A DNA stretch of 64,000 bases, taken from positions 124,001-188,000 of the forward strand of contig NZ_JAEINH010000004.1 in NCBI RefSeq assembly GCF_016342785.1. Direction: 5' to 3'. This document shows positions 52,360-61,528 of this stretch, one piece after another (the first letter of the stretch is position 1; every line of letters starts with the position of its first letter). A model generated the notes under the pieces. That model was given only the letters and a program-made list of their open reading frames with translations. It ran no database searches and was not told where the DNA came from. Origin of the DNA: Sanguibacter suaedae. GTDB lineage: Bacteria; Actinomycetota; Actinomycetes; Actinomycetales; Cellulomonadaceae. The translations under genes and the position numbers were made by a program.

Positions 52360-53505
52360 TCAGCGCACGGAGCGCCAGATCTTCGCGTGCTCCAGGGCGC
52401 TGCGCTCCCACGTGAACCATCGGGCGCGTCGCCGTGCCCGGACCACCATGCGGTCGACGGCCGGGTCGCCGCTCGTCGCGAACACGACGCCCTCGGCCAG
52501 ACCCCGTGCCGTGGGTGCCACGAGGATCCCGGTGTCACCGACGATCTCGGGCAGGGCGCCCGTCGCGGCGGCGACCACGGGTGTGCGGGCGGCCATGGCC
52601 TCGAGCGCCGGGAGCCCGAACCCCTCGTGGAGCGACGGGACGACGACGGCGAGCGCCCCGGCGACCAGTCCCGGGACCGACGCCGGTGGGACGCGCCCGG
52701 CGAGCAGCGTCCCGGGCATGCCGGCGAAGAGCCGTGTGCGCTCGGGGTGACCCTGGCCGGTGAGGACGAGGCCGAGGTCGGGTCGTGCGGACCGGATCGC
52801 GGGCCACGCCTCGGCGAGGGCGGCGAGGTTCTTGCGCTGCGACGCACCGCCGGCGTGGAGCACGTAGGGTCCGGTGACGCCGAGCGACGCGACGTACGCG
52901 GAGGGCACGCGGTCGGCGTCGAAGAACTGCTGACCGACCCCGTGACGGACGACGTGGGGTTCGTCGATGCCGAAGAGCTCGGCGACCTCGTGGGCGGTGT
53001 ACCGGGAGACGCAGATGACGGCGGCCGCGCGTCGGACCTCCTCGGTGGCGGCGCGGACCGGGGCGCCCTCGTCGGGGAACTGCCAGGGGGCGACGTCGTG
53101 GATGGTGAGCACCTCGCGGTGCGGGGCCGGGGGGAGCCTGAGGTCGGTGCGGTGCACGACGGCGTCGTGCGGGTAGAGGGAGAGGCCGGCCATGGCGCGG
53201 GACCGGGGCGACGCGCGGGTGAGGTAGCCGAGGGGGAGCCGCGCGGTCCCGGCGAGCGTGGACCGGAGACCGCGCACGACGGTGCGCTCCACGGTCCACG
53301 GGTCGTGGAGCCCGGGGGCGGCCGCGCGCAGGGCGTCCTGCGCGCGGGCCGCGATCTCGCCCTCGTACGTCTGGGCGCCGCGCGGCACGTCGACGGCGAC
53401 GGTGGCCAGGACGAGGCGCGACGAGGGGACGAGGGACGGTGAGGGCAAAGGACCACCAGCTCCAGGTCGACCGGACCGTCGGGGGCTCGACGTGATGCCC
53501 ATCAT
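52360..53505 (-). CDS. GT4-family glycosyltransferase
   Basis: 381 residues, GT-B fold. HDVAPWQFPDEGAP and VICVSRYTAHEV lie in the acceptor half; LHAGGASQRKNL, LVLTGQGH and the donor-binding VPSLHEGFGLPALEAMAART mark the C-terminal half, typical of WbaZ-like mannosyl- or glucosyltransferases. ATG 53505 or 53502 are equivalent. The product (polysaccharide, glycolipid or other) is unknown. It diverges from mfd. Confidence 0.88.
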   Translation of the reverse strand: MMGITSSPRRSGRPGAGGPLPSPSLVPSSRLVLATVAVDVPRGAQTYEGEIAARAQDALRAAAPGLHDPWTVERTVVRGLRSTLAGTARLPLGYLTRASPRSRAMAGLSLYPHDAVVHRTDLRLPPAPHREVLTIHDVAPWQFPDEGAPVRAATEEVRRAAAVICVSRYTAHEVAELFGIDEPHVVRHGVGQQFFDADRVPSAYVASLGVTGPYVLHAGGASQRKNLAALAEAWPAIRSARPDLGLVLTGQGHPERTRLFAGMPGTLLAGRVPPASVPGLVAGALAVVVPSLHEGFGLPALEAMAARTPVVAAATGALPEIVGDTGILVAPTARGLAEGVVFATSGDPAVDRMVVRARRRARWFTWERSALEHAKIWRSVR

Positions 53506-53667
53506 GCCGGACGCGGTGCCAGGAGGCCCGGGGAACGGGCGCGGGCGGGTGCGGGGCGTCGTACGCTTGGCTGGACGCCTGGGTCTGCCCGACCCGGGCC
53601 TCTTCGCGTGCCCGGCTGTCGTCCGCCCGGCGCGTGGAGCACCTCGACCGTCGAACCAGAGGACACC

Positions 53668-56600
53668 ATGAATCTCACGGGAATCCTGTCGGCGCTGCTC
53701 GCCGACCCGGCTGCTGCGGAGGCCGTCGACCGCGTCCGGTCCCGGGGCTTCCTCGACGTCGTGGGGCCGGCCGGCGCGCGGCCGCCGCTCCTCGCGGCGA
53801 TGGCCGGGTCGCGGGCGGGCGACGGGGCGGTGCCCGGCACGGCGGCGGGGTCCCGTCCGCTCGTCGTGGTCACGGCGACCGGGCGCGAGGCGGACGACCT
53901 CGCCGCGGCGCTGCGCTGCTACCTGCCGTACGACGACGTGGCGGTCCTCCCGGCGTGGGAGACGCTGCCGCACGAGCGGCTCTCGCCGCGCTCCGACACG
54001 GTGGCCCGACGGATCGCGGTCTTCCGTCGGCTCGCCCACCCCTCCGCTGACGGGGGGATGACCGGCGAGATCCGCGTGCTCGTCATGCCGGTCCGGGCGA
54101 TGCTGCAGCCCGTGGTGGACGGTCTCGGGGACCTCGAGCCGGTACGCCTCGAGGTGCGGGACCGCGCGGACCTCACGACGGTCGCGGACCGTCTCGCCGC
54201 TGCGGCGTACGCGCGTGTCGACATGGTCGAGCGCCGAGGTGAGTACGCCGTGCGCGGCGGGATCCTCGACGTCTTCCCGCCCACGGAGGACCACCCGCTG
54301 CGCGTGGAGTTCTGGGGCGAGGAGGTCGAGGAGATCCGGTGGTTCGCCGTCGCGGACCAGCGCAGCCTCGAGATCGCCGATCACGGCGTGTGGGCGCCGC
54401 CGTGCCGGGAGATGCTCCTCACCGACGAGGTGCGCGACCGGGCTGCGGCGCTCGTGGAACAGCTGCCGGGTGCTCAGGAGATGCTCGACAAGATGGCCGC
54501 GGGCATCGCGGTCGAGGGCATGGAGTCGCTCGCGCCGGCCCTCGTCGACGCGATGGTCCCGGTGCTGGACCTGGTGCCGGACGACGCGCTCGTCGTCCTG
54601 AACGACCCGGAGAAGGTGCGCCGACGCGCCCACGACCTCGTCGCCACCACCGAGGAGTTCCTCGCCGCGGCCTGGACGTCCGCCGCGGCGGGCGGTGCGA
54701 CGCCGATCGACCTCAGCGCGGCGTCGTTCGCGACCATCGAGGAGGTGCGGGACCACGCGGCCCGCCGCGGCCTCGGGTGGTGGACCCTGAGCCACTTCGG
54801 GCTCGACGACCCCTCCACGCCGGACAGCGGCGCGGAGGACGGGACGGCCCCGGGCGTGTCGGGGCACGACCTGGCCGACGTGGACGTCCTGCGCCTCGGC
54901 GCACGGGACGTCGAGAGCTACCGGGGCGACGTCCAGCGGGCCCTCGACGACGTCCGTGGTCTCCAGCTCGCCGGGTGGCGTCTCGTGCTCACCACCGAGG
55001 GTCACGGGCCGGCGAAGCGCATGGTCGAGCAGCTGGGCGCGGCGGAGACCGCGGCCCGCCTCGTGGGCGAGATCCCCGGCGAGCCCGAGGGTGGCGTCGT
55101 CCTCGTGACGCCCGCCCCGGTGGGCCCCGGGTTCGTCGCGCCGGAGCTGCGGCTCGCCGTGTTCTCCGAGTCGGACCTCACCGGGCGTGCCGGGTCGTCG
55201 ACGCGCGAGATGCGCAAGATGCCCTCGAAGCGGCGCAACGTCGTCGACCCCCTCCAGCTGCGGGCCGGTGACTTCGTCGTGCACGAGCAGCACGGGGTGG
55301 GACGGTTCGTCGAGCTCGTCCAGCGCACCCTCGGCGCGGGGTCCGGTGCCGCAACCCGCGAGTACCTCGTCATCGAGTACGCGAGCTCGCGCAAGGGCCA
55401 GCCCGGCGACCGCCTGTTCTGCCCCACCGACCAGCTGGACCAGGTGACCAAGTACACCGGGGGCGAGTCGCCGTCGCTGAACAAGATGGGCGGTGCCGAC
55501 TGGGCGAAGACCAAGGGGCGCGCCAAGAAGGCCATCAAGGAGATCGCGGGCGAGCTCATCCGCCTGTACTCGGCGCGCATGGCGACCAAGGGGCACGCGT
55601 TCGGCCCCGACACCCCGTGGCAGCGCGAGCTCGAGGACGCGTTCGCGTACGTGGAGACGCCCGACCAGCTGGCGACCATCGACGAGGTCAAGGGCGACAT
55701 GGAGAAGACCGTCCCCATGGACCGCCTGGTGTGCGGCGACGTGGGCTACGGCAAGACGGAGATCGCGGTGCGGGCCGCGTTCAAGGCGGTGCAGGACGGC
55801 AAGCAGGTCGCGGTGCTCGTCCCCACGACCCTCCTCGTCCAGCAGCACTTCGACACGTTCTCCGAGCGGTACGCCGGGTTCCCCGTGGTGGTCAAGGGCC
55901 TGTCCCGCTTCCAGACGGACGCGGAGGCCAAGGAGGTCGTCGAGGGGCTCGCGGACGGCTCCGTCGACGTGGTCATCGGCACCCACCGTCTGCTGTCGGG
56001 GTCCATCCGGTTCAAGGACCTCGGGCTCGTCGTCGTCGACGAGGAGCAGCGCTTCGGGGTGGAGCACAAGGAGACGCTCAAGCAGCTGCGCACCAACGTC
56101 GACGTGCTCGCCATGAGCGCCACGCCCATCCCGCGCACCCTGGAGATGGCCGTCACGGGTATCCGGGAGATGTCGACGCTCGCGACCCCGCCGGAGGAGC
56201 GCCACCCCGTCCTGACGTACGTGGGCGCCTACGAGGAGAAGCAGATCTCGGCGGCGATCCGCCGCGAGCTGCTCCGCGAGGGCCAGGTGTTCTACGTCCA
56301 CAACAAGGTCGAGTCGATCGACCGGACGGCCGCACGCCTCGCGGAGCTCGTCCCGGAGGCCCGTGTGCAGGTGGCGCACGGCAAGATGGGTGAGCACCAG
56401 CTGGAGCGCGTCATTATGGACTTCTGGGAGAAGAAGTTCGACGTGCTCGTGTGCACCACGATCATCGAGACGGGGCTGGACATCTCCAACGCCAACACCC
56501 TCATCCTCGAGCGGGCGGACATGCTGGGCCTGTCCCAGCTGCACCAGCTCCGCGGCCGGGTGGGGCGTGGTCGGGACCGGGCGTACGCGTACTTCCTGTA

Positions 56601-57333
56601 CCCCGCGGAGCGGCCGCTCACGGAGACGGCGCACGACCGTCTGGCGACCATCGCGGCGAACACGGACCTCGGGTCCGGCATGCAGGTGGCCATGAAGGAC
56701 CTCGAGATCCGCGGCGCGGGGAACCTCCTCGGCGGCGAGCAGTCCGGGCACATCGCGGGGGTGGGCTTCGACCTCTACGTGCGCATGGTGGGCGAGGCCG
56801 TGGCGTCCTTCCGTGGGGAGAAGGAGGAGGAAGCCCCGGAGGTCACCATCGAGCTCCCCGTGGACGCCCACCTGCCCCACGAGTACGTCGCCCACGAGCG
56901 CCTGCGCCTCGAGGCGTACCGGAAGATCGCGGCGGCGCAGACGGCGGCGGACCTCGACGACATCCGCGCCGAGCTCGTCGACCGCTACGGTCCGGTCCCG
57001 GAACCGGTGGCCGCGCTGTTCGACGTGGCGGCGTTCCGCAACCACGTGCGCGCCGCAGGCCTGTCCGACGTCACCGCGCAGGGCAAGTTCGTGCGGTTCG
57101 CGCCCGTCGAGCTCGCGGAGTCCGCGCAGCTGCGCCTCAAGCGCCTCTACCCGGGGACGGTCCTCAAGCCCGCGGTGCGCACCATCCTCGTCCCGTTCCC
57201 GACGACGGCCCGCATCGGGGGACGTCCGCTGCGCGGTGCGGAGGTCCTCGCGTGGGCGACGGAGCTCGTGGACGCCGTCATCAAGGGCGACGTGTCGGCA
57301 GCTGTGGGGGTCGGGACGGCGTCCCGGCGCTGA
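53668..57333 (+). CDS. mfd: Transcription-repair coupling factor Mfd
   Basis: 1221 residues; displaces stalled RNA polymerase and recruits UvrA. N-terminal UvrB-like module (to about 400, with GEYAVRGGILDVFPP), RNA-polymerase interaction domain (about 525-600, GDFVVHEQHGVGRF), then helicase motifs: GDVGYGKTE (about 689-697), DEEQRFG (about 791) and LRGRVGRGRDRAYAY, and the C-terminal TRCF domain. ATG follows AGAGGA. A TACGCT -10 box lies near 53562. Confidence 0.97.
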   Translation: MNLTGILSALLADPAAAEAVDRVRSRGFLDVVGPAGARPPLLAAMAGSRAGDGAVPGTAAGSRPLVVVTATGREADDLAAALRCYLPYDDVAVLPAWETLPHERLSPRSDTVARRIAVFRRLAHPSADGGMTGEIRVLVMPVRAMLQPVVDGLGDLEPVRLEVRDRADLTTVADRLAAAAYARVDMVERRGEYAVRGGILDVFPPTEDHPLRVEFWGEEVEEIRWFAVADQRSLEIADHGVWAPPCREMLLTDEVRDRAAALVEQLPGAQEMLDKMAAGIAVEGMESLAPALVDAMVPVLDLVPDDALVVLNDPEKVRRRAHDLVATTEEFLAAAWTSAAAGGATPIDLSAASFATIEEVRDHAARRGLGWWTLSHFGLDDPSTPDSGAEDGTAPGVSGHDLADVDVLRLGARDVESYRGDVQRALDDVRGLQLAGWRLVLTTEGHGPAKRMVEQLGAAETAARLVGEIPGEPEGGVVLVTPAPVGPGFVAPELRLAVFSESDLTGRAGSSTREMRKMPSKRRNVVDPLQLRAGDFVVHEQHGVGRFVELVQRTLGAGSGAATREYLVIEYASSRKGQPGDRLFCPTDQLDQVTKYTGGESPSLNKMGGADWAKTKGRAKKAIKEIAGELIRLYSARMATKGHAFGPDTPWQRELEDAFAYVETPDQLATIDEVKGDMEKTVPMDRLVCGDVGYGKTEIAVRAAFKAVQDGKQVAVLVPTTLLVQQHFDTFSERYAGFPVVVKGLSRFQTDAEAKEVVEGLADGSVDVVIGTHRLLSGSIRFKDLGLVVVDEEQRFGVEHKETLKQLRTNVDVLAMSATPIPRTLEMAVTGIREMSTLATPPEERHPVLTYVGAYEEKQISAAIRRELLREGQVFYVHNKVESIDRTAARLAELVPEARVQVAHGKMGEHQLERVIMDFWEKKFDVLVCTTIIETGLDISNANTLILERADMLGLSQLHQLRGRVGRGRDRAYAYFLYPAERPLTETAHDRLATIAANTDLGSGMQVAMKDLEIRGAGNLLGGEQSGHIAGVGFDLYVRMVGEAVASFRGEKEEEAPEVTIELPVDAHLPHEYVAHERLRLEAYRKIAAAQTAADLDDIRAELVDRYGPVPEPVAALFDVAAFRNHVRAAGLSDVTAQGKFVRFAPVELAESAQLRLKRLYPGTVLKPAVRTILVPFPTTARIGGRPLRGAEVLAWATELVDAVIKGDVSAAVGVGTASRR

Positions 57334-57433
57334 CGGGTCCTGGTCCCGGTCCCGGGGGCCCAAGGTCCTGGGCTCGTGAGTGTCTTCCGGGGCACCATGG
57401 GCACGTGACCTGCCCGACGAGGGGACCTGAGAC

Positions 57434-58642
57434 GTGAGTGGAACAGCTGACCCGGCCGTGACGGTCGGCGTGCTTGCCGAGGCAGACCTGGGGGAGCGCA
57501 GGGTCGCCCTCGTCCCCGAGATGGTGACGAGGCTGGTCGACGCCGGTCACCGCGTCGTCGTCCAGTGGGGCGCCGGTGCGGGTGCGCACCTGCCCGACGG
57601 CGAGTTCGTCGCGGCCGGTGCCGAGGTCGTCTCCTCGAGCGACGTGCTCGCCGCCGCCGACGTCCTGCTCGCCGTGAACCGGCCACCGGCCGCGGTCCTC
57701 GCCGCGCTCCGGGAAGGGACCGTTCTCCTCGGGCTGCTCGGAGCGCGCGGGGACCGCACCGAGCTCGACGCGCTCGCCCGGCGTGGCGTGCACGTCCTGA
57801 GCCTCGACCTGCTGCCCCGCACCCTGTCCCGCGCGCAGACCATGGACGCGCTCACCTCGCAGGCGTCCATCGCCGGGTACCGGGCGGCGATCGTGGCCGC
57901 GGAGGCCTACCAGCGGTACTTCCCGATGATGATCACGGCCGCGGGCACCGCCCGTCCTGCGAAGGTCCTCGTCCTCGGAGCGGGCGTCGCCGGGCTCCAG
58001 GCCATCGGGACGGCGCGTCGGCTCGGTGCCCAGGTGTTCGGGTACGACGTGCGGCCCGCGGCCCGCGAGGAGGTCACGTCGCTCGGTGCCCAGTTCCTCA
58101 GCACCCCGCTCGACGCGGAGCTCGCCGCCGCCCAGGCGGAGGCGAGCGCGGCAGGTGCCGCGGAGGGCGGCTACGCCCGCGCGCTCACCCCGGAGGAGTC
58201 GGCGCGGCAGCAGGCCGAGCTCGCCGAGCAGGTCGCAGGCTTCGACGCCGTCATCACCACCGCCCAGGTCCCCGGAGGACGCCCGCCCGTGCTCGTCACC
58301 GCGGCGACCGTCGCCGCGATGCGCCGCGGCTCGGTGGTCGTGGACCTCGCGTCCGGCCCCTCCGGCGGCAACGTCGAGGGGTCGGTGGCGGGGGAGCGGA
58401 CGCTCACCGAGTCGGGGGTGACCCTGATCGGGGCGCCGAACCTGCCCGGTGACATGGCCGCGGCGTCCTCCGCCGCATACGCGCGGAACGTGGTGGCGGT
58501 GCTCGGCGCCGTCGTGAGCGACGGCGCCCTCGCGCTGGATCCCGACGACGAGGTCGTCGGTGCGCTGCTCGTGACCGTCGACGGGGCGACGGACGACATC
58601 GCGGACGAGACCGCGGACGACTCCATGGAGGTGAACGCATGA
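57434..58642 (+). CDS. pntAA: NAD(P) transhydrogenase subunit alpha part 1
   Basis: 402 residues; soluble NAD(H)-binding domain of proton-translocating transhydrogenase. GERRVALVPEMV, the QASIAGYRA segment, and the Rossmann loop VLVLGAGVAGLQAIGTARRLGA with QVPG and APNLPGDM later. No membrane segments, as in split-subunit enzymes. GTG has GAGGGG upstream; the stop overlaps the next start (ATGA). Confidence 0.95.
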   Translation: MSGTADPAVTVGVLAEADLGERRVALVPEMVTRLVDAGHRVVVQWGAGAGAHLPDGEFVAAGAEVVSSSDVLAAADVLLAVNRPPAAVLAALREGTVLLGLLGARGDRTELDALARRGVHVLSLDLLPRTLSRAQTMDALTSQASIAGYRAAIVAAEAYQRYFPMMITAAGTARPAKVLVLGAGVAGLQAIGTARRLGAQVFGYDVRPAAREEVTSLGAQFLSTPLDAELAAAQAEASAAGAAEGGYARALTPEESARQQAELAEQVAGFDAVITTAQVPGGRPPVLVTAATVAAMRRGSVVVDLASGPSGGNVEGSVAGERTLTESGVTLIGAPNLPGDMAAASSAAYARNVVAVLGAVVSDGALALDPDDEVVGALLVTVDGATDDIADETADDSMEVNA

Positions 58643-58977
58643 GCCCCGAGCTCCTGAGCAACCTCGGGTTGTTCGTCCTCGCGCTGCTCGTCGGCTTCGA
58701 GGTCATCAGCAAGATCCCCGCCACGCTGCACACCCCGATGATGTCGGGTGCGAACTCGATCCACGGCGTCGTCCTCGTCGGCGCGGTCCTCCTCGCCGGC
58801 GTCGCGGACAGCCCCGCCGGGTACGTCCTCACCTTCCTCGCAGCGGCGTTCGCCGCGATGAACGTCGTCGGCGGCTACGTCGTCACCGACCGGATGCTCG
58901 GCATGTTCCGGGCGAAGGCCCCCGCGCGGCCCGCAGCGGCCGGCGACGGGCAGCAGACCTCGGAGGTCGCACGATGA
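58639..58977 (+). CDS. pntAB: NAD(P) transhydrogenase subunit alpha part 2
   Basis: 112 residues with three to four membrane helices (about 7-27, 37-57, 62-84). LVGFEVISKIPATLHTPMMS and GANSIHGVVLVGA are conserved in the membrane part of PntA. ATGA overlaps both neighbours, so the three subunits are translationally coupled. Confidence 0.95.
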   Translation: MSPELLSNLGLFVLALLVGFEVISKIPATLHTPMMSGANSIHGVVLVGAVLLAGVADSPAGYVLTFLAAAFAAMNVVGGYVVTDRMLGMFRAKAPARPAAAGDGQQTSEVAR

Positions 58978-60404
58978 GCACCACCGCAGCCCTCGTCGGG
59001 CTCGTCTACCTCGTGGCCGCGACGACGTTCGTCCTCGGCCTGCACCTCATGCGCTCGCCGGCGACGGCGCGCCGGGGGAACCTCCTGTCCGCGGCCGGGA
59101 TGACGGCGGCTGTCGTCGCGAGCGTGCCTCTCCTCCTCGACCACACGAGCGAGATCGGCGGGAAGGTGCTCGTCGGTGCGGTCGTCGCCCTGGTCGCGGG
59201 GACGGTCGTCGGCGGTGCCGCCGGGTTCGTCAGCGCCCGCCGCGTGAAGATGACGGCCATGCCGCAGCTCGTGTCCGTGTTCAACGCGGTCGGCGGCGGG
59301 GCCGCCGCCCTCGTCGGCGCGGTGGAGTTCGCGCGGGCCGTCACCGAGTCGCGGGCCACCGCCGGGTTCGCGGTCCCCGTGGTGCTCGACGTCATCATCG
59401 GGTCGGTGACGTTCTCCGGCTCGATCATCGCCGCGGGCAAGCTCCAGGGCCTCGTGTCGGGCGCACCGGTGTCCTTCCCCGGGTCGCGCGCCCTGACGAT
59501 GCTCAGCACCGTGGTGGCGCTGGGCGTCGGTGTCTGGGTCGTCGTGACCCCGAGCACGTGGCTCCTCGTCGTGGTCGTCGTCGCGTCCCTCGTCTTCGGG
59601 GTGCTCATGACGCTCCCGATCGGCGGGGCGGACATGCCGGTGGTCATCTCGCTGCTCAACGCGTTCACCGGGCTCGCGGTCGCGATGGCCGGGTTCGTCG
59701 TCGACAACGAGATCATGATCATCGCCGGTGCCCTCGTCGGGGCCAGCGGTGCGATCCTCACCCAGCAGATGGCCGACGCCATGAACCGGTCCGTCCTGTC
59801 GATCATGGTCGGCGGGTTCGGCACCGGTGATGCCGCGGGCGACGCGGCCGCGGGCGCCGGCGGCCAGCAGTCGGTGCGGCGCATGGACGCCGACGACGTC
59901 GCGATCCAGCTCGCCTACGCCCAGAAGGTCGTCGTGGTCCCCGGGTACGGCCTCGCCGCAGCCCAGGCGCAGCGCGAGATGGGCGAGCTCGGCTCGCTCC
60001 TCGCGTCGCGCGGGATCACCGTCTACTACGCCATCCACCCGGTGGCGGGACGCATGCCGGGCCACATGAACGTGCTCCTCGCGGAGGCCGACGTCCCGTA
60101 CACCCAGCTCAAGGAGATGGACGAGGTCAACCCGGAGTTCGCCACGGCGGACGTCGCCCTCGTGGTCGGGGCGAACGACGTCACCAACCCGGCCGCCCGC
60201 CGCCCGGGGAACGCCATCTCGGGCATGCCCATCCTCGACGTCGACCACGCCCGGTCCATCGTCGTCATCAAGCGGTCCCTCGGTCACGGGTACGCAGGGC
60301 TCGACAACGAGCTGTACACGGACCCCAAGGCCGGGATGCTCTTCGCCGACGCCAAGAAGGGGCTCACCGAGCTCCTCGCCGCAGTGAAGACCACCGTGGG
60401 CTGA
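58974..60404 (+). CDS. pntB: NAD(P) transhydrogenase subunit beta
   Basis: 476 residues: about nine membrane helices (1-265) and the NADP(H)-binding domain III (about 305-476) with VVVPGYGLAAAQAQREMGE, HPVAGRMPGHMNVLLAEA and GANDVTNPAAR. The complete PntAA-AB-B set uses the proton gradient to reduce NADP with NADH. Confidence 0.96.
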   Translation: MSTTAALVGLVYLVAATTFVLGLHLMRSPATARRGNLLSAAGMTAAVVASVPLLLDHTSEIGGKVLVGAVVALVAGTVVGGAAGFVSARRVKMTAMPQLVSVFNAVGGGAAALVGAVEFARAVTESRATAGFAVPVVLDVIIGSVTFSGSIIAAGKLQGLVSGAPVSFPGSRALTMLSTVVALGVGVWVVVTPSTWLLVVVVVASLVFGVLMTLPIGGADMPVVISLLNAFTGLAVAMAGFVVDNEIMIIAGALVGASGAILTQQMADAMNRSVLSIMVGGFGTGDAAGDAAAGAGGQQSVRRMDADDVAIQLAYAQKVVVVPGYGLAAAQAQREMGELGSLLASRGITVYYAIHPVAGRMPGHMNVLLAEADVPYTQLKEMDEVNPEFATADVALVVGANDVTNPAARRPGNAISGMPILDVDHARSIVVIKRSLGHGYAGLDNELYTDPKAGMLFADAKKGLTELLAAVKTTVG

Positions 60405-60426
60405 GCAGCGTGGAAGCATAGGGCTC

Positions 60427-61287
60427 ATGTCGTCCGACCCCCAGCAGCTGTTCCCCGGGAAGCTCTTCATCAGCACCATCCTCGAGGCCCTCGAGACGAA
60501 GACGGCGCTCTCCGGGCGGCTCGTCCAGCGGTACCTGCAGCGCGCCGCCATGGCGGGGATCGTCATCGGGGTGCTCTACGCGAGCAACTTCGCGGTGGTC
60601 GCGGCGTTCGACGCGGTGGACATCGGCCCGGGGAGCCTGCGGTCGCTCGGGCGCATCGCGGGGGCGCTGCTGTTCGGGTGGGCGCTCGTCTTCATCTACT
60701 ACACGAAGTCCGAGCTCCTCACGTCGAACATGATGATCGTGTCCATCGGGGCGTACCACCGGCGGACGTCGTGGAGCAAGGCGCTGCGGCTGCTCGGCCT
60801 GTGCCTCGCCGGGAACTTCCTCGGCGGCGCTCTCGTCGCGCTGCTCCTGCGGTTCAGCACCCTCACCGACGGTGCGGCGGGCACGGAGATGACGGCGGCC
60901 GTGGACCACAAGCTGTCCTACATCACGGACGGCGCGGCCGGCATGGGTGACCTGCTCGTCCGCGCGATCCTGTGCAACTTCCTCATCAACATGGCGATGC
61001 TCCTCGTCTACAACGGGCTCATCAAGGACGACCTCACCAAGAGCCTCGCCATGATCGTCGCGGTCTTCATCTTCGCGTTCCTCGGGCTGGAGCACTCCGT
61101 GGCGAACACCGTGCTCTTCACGATCGTGGGGTTCGGTGAGGGGATCGACGTGGGGCTCGCCGCCGCGAACGTGGGCATAGCGCTGGTCGGCAACTTCCTC
61201 GGAGGAGGGGTCCTCATCGGCTTCTACTACGCGTACCTCAACGACGACGTGCGGTACCTCGCACGCCGGAGCCCGCTCGACGACTGA
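60427..61287 (+). CDS. Formate/nitrite-family channel
   Basis: 286 residues, FNT pentameric channel. Six helices; the central histidine of the family is H223 in LEHSVANTV, with the half-helix motif SELLTSNMM (about 95-103) and CNFLINMAML (about 183-192). Divergent from FocA and NirC, so formate, nitrite or another small anion remains open. It begins 22 nt after pntB and may be read from the same mRNA. Confidence 0.9.
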   Translation: MSSDPQQLFPGKLFISTILEALETKTALSGRLVQRYLQRAAMAGIVIGVLYASNFAVVAAFDAVDIGPGSLRSLGRIAGALLFGWALVFIYYTKSELLTSNMMIVSIGAYHRRTSWSKALRLLGLCLAGNFLGGALVALLLRFSTLTDGAAGTEMTAAVDHKLSYITDGAAGMGDLLVRAILCNFLINMAMLLVYNGLIKDDLTKSLAMIVAVFIFAFLGLEHSVANTVLFTIVGFGEGIDVGLAAANVGIALVGNFLGGGVLIGFYYAYLNDDVRYLARRSPLDD

Positions 61288-61364
61288 TCGCCCACGACGG
61301 CGCTCACCGTTGCAGGTTCGGGGGTTCCGGCGGGTCGAGAACGCCCTGACCAGGACCTCTCCTC

Positions 61365-61422
61365 GCAACGTTTTGCAGATCTTGCCAGACCGTTGCACCG
61401 CGTCTGGATCGGGTACTAACGT
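61365..61422 (+). promoter_or_regulatory. Alpha-amylase promoter with LacI-type half-sites
   Basis: TTGCAC (61393-61398) and TAACGT (61417-61422) with 18-nt spacing form a promoter. GCAACG (61365-61370) and CGTTGC (61391-61396) form an inverted pair with TTTTGCAGATCTTGC between them, resembling LacI/MalR-family operators; a further CGTTGCA lies near 61309. Confidence 0.5.
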
Positions 61423-61528
61423 CCAGGTCTGTCGCCCTTGCGACGGTGCCACGACGAGGTGGCACCGCGACACGAGGCCCCCGCCCCGGCGAGGACCTCC
61501 GGCGCAGACCACCCCACGGAGGAACTCG

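Noticed and set aside
52360-57363. Very long open frame antisense to mfd, continuous with the glycosyltransferase frame
   Set aside because: Arg/His/Asp-rich translation with no family similarity before the glycosyltransferase part; a product of high GC and codon bias in mfd.
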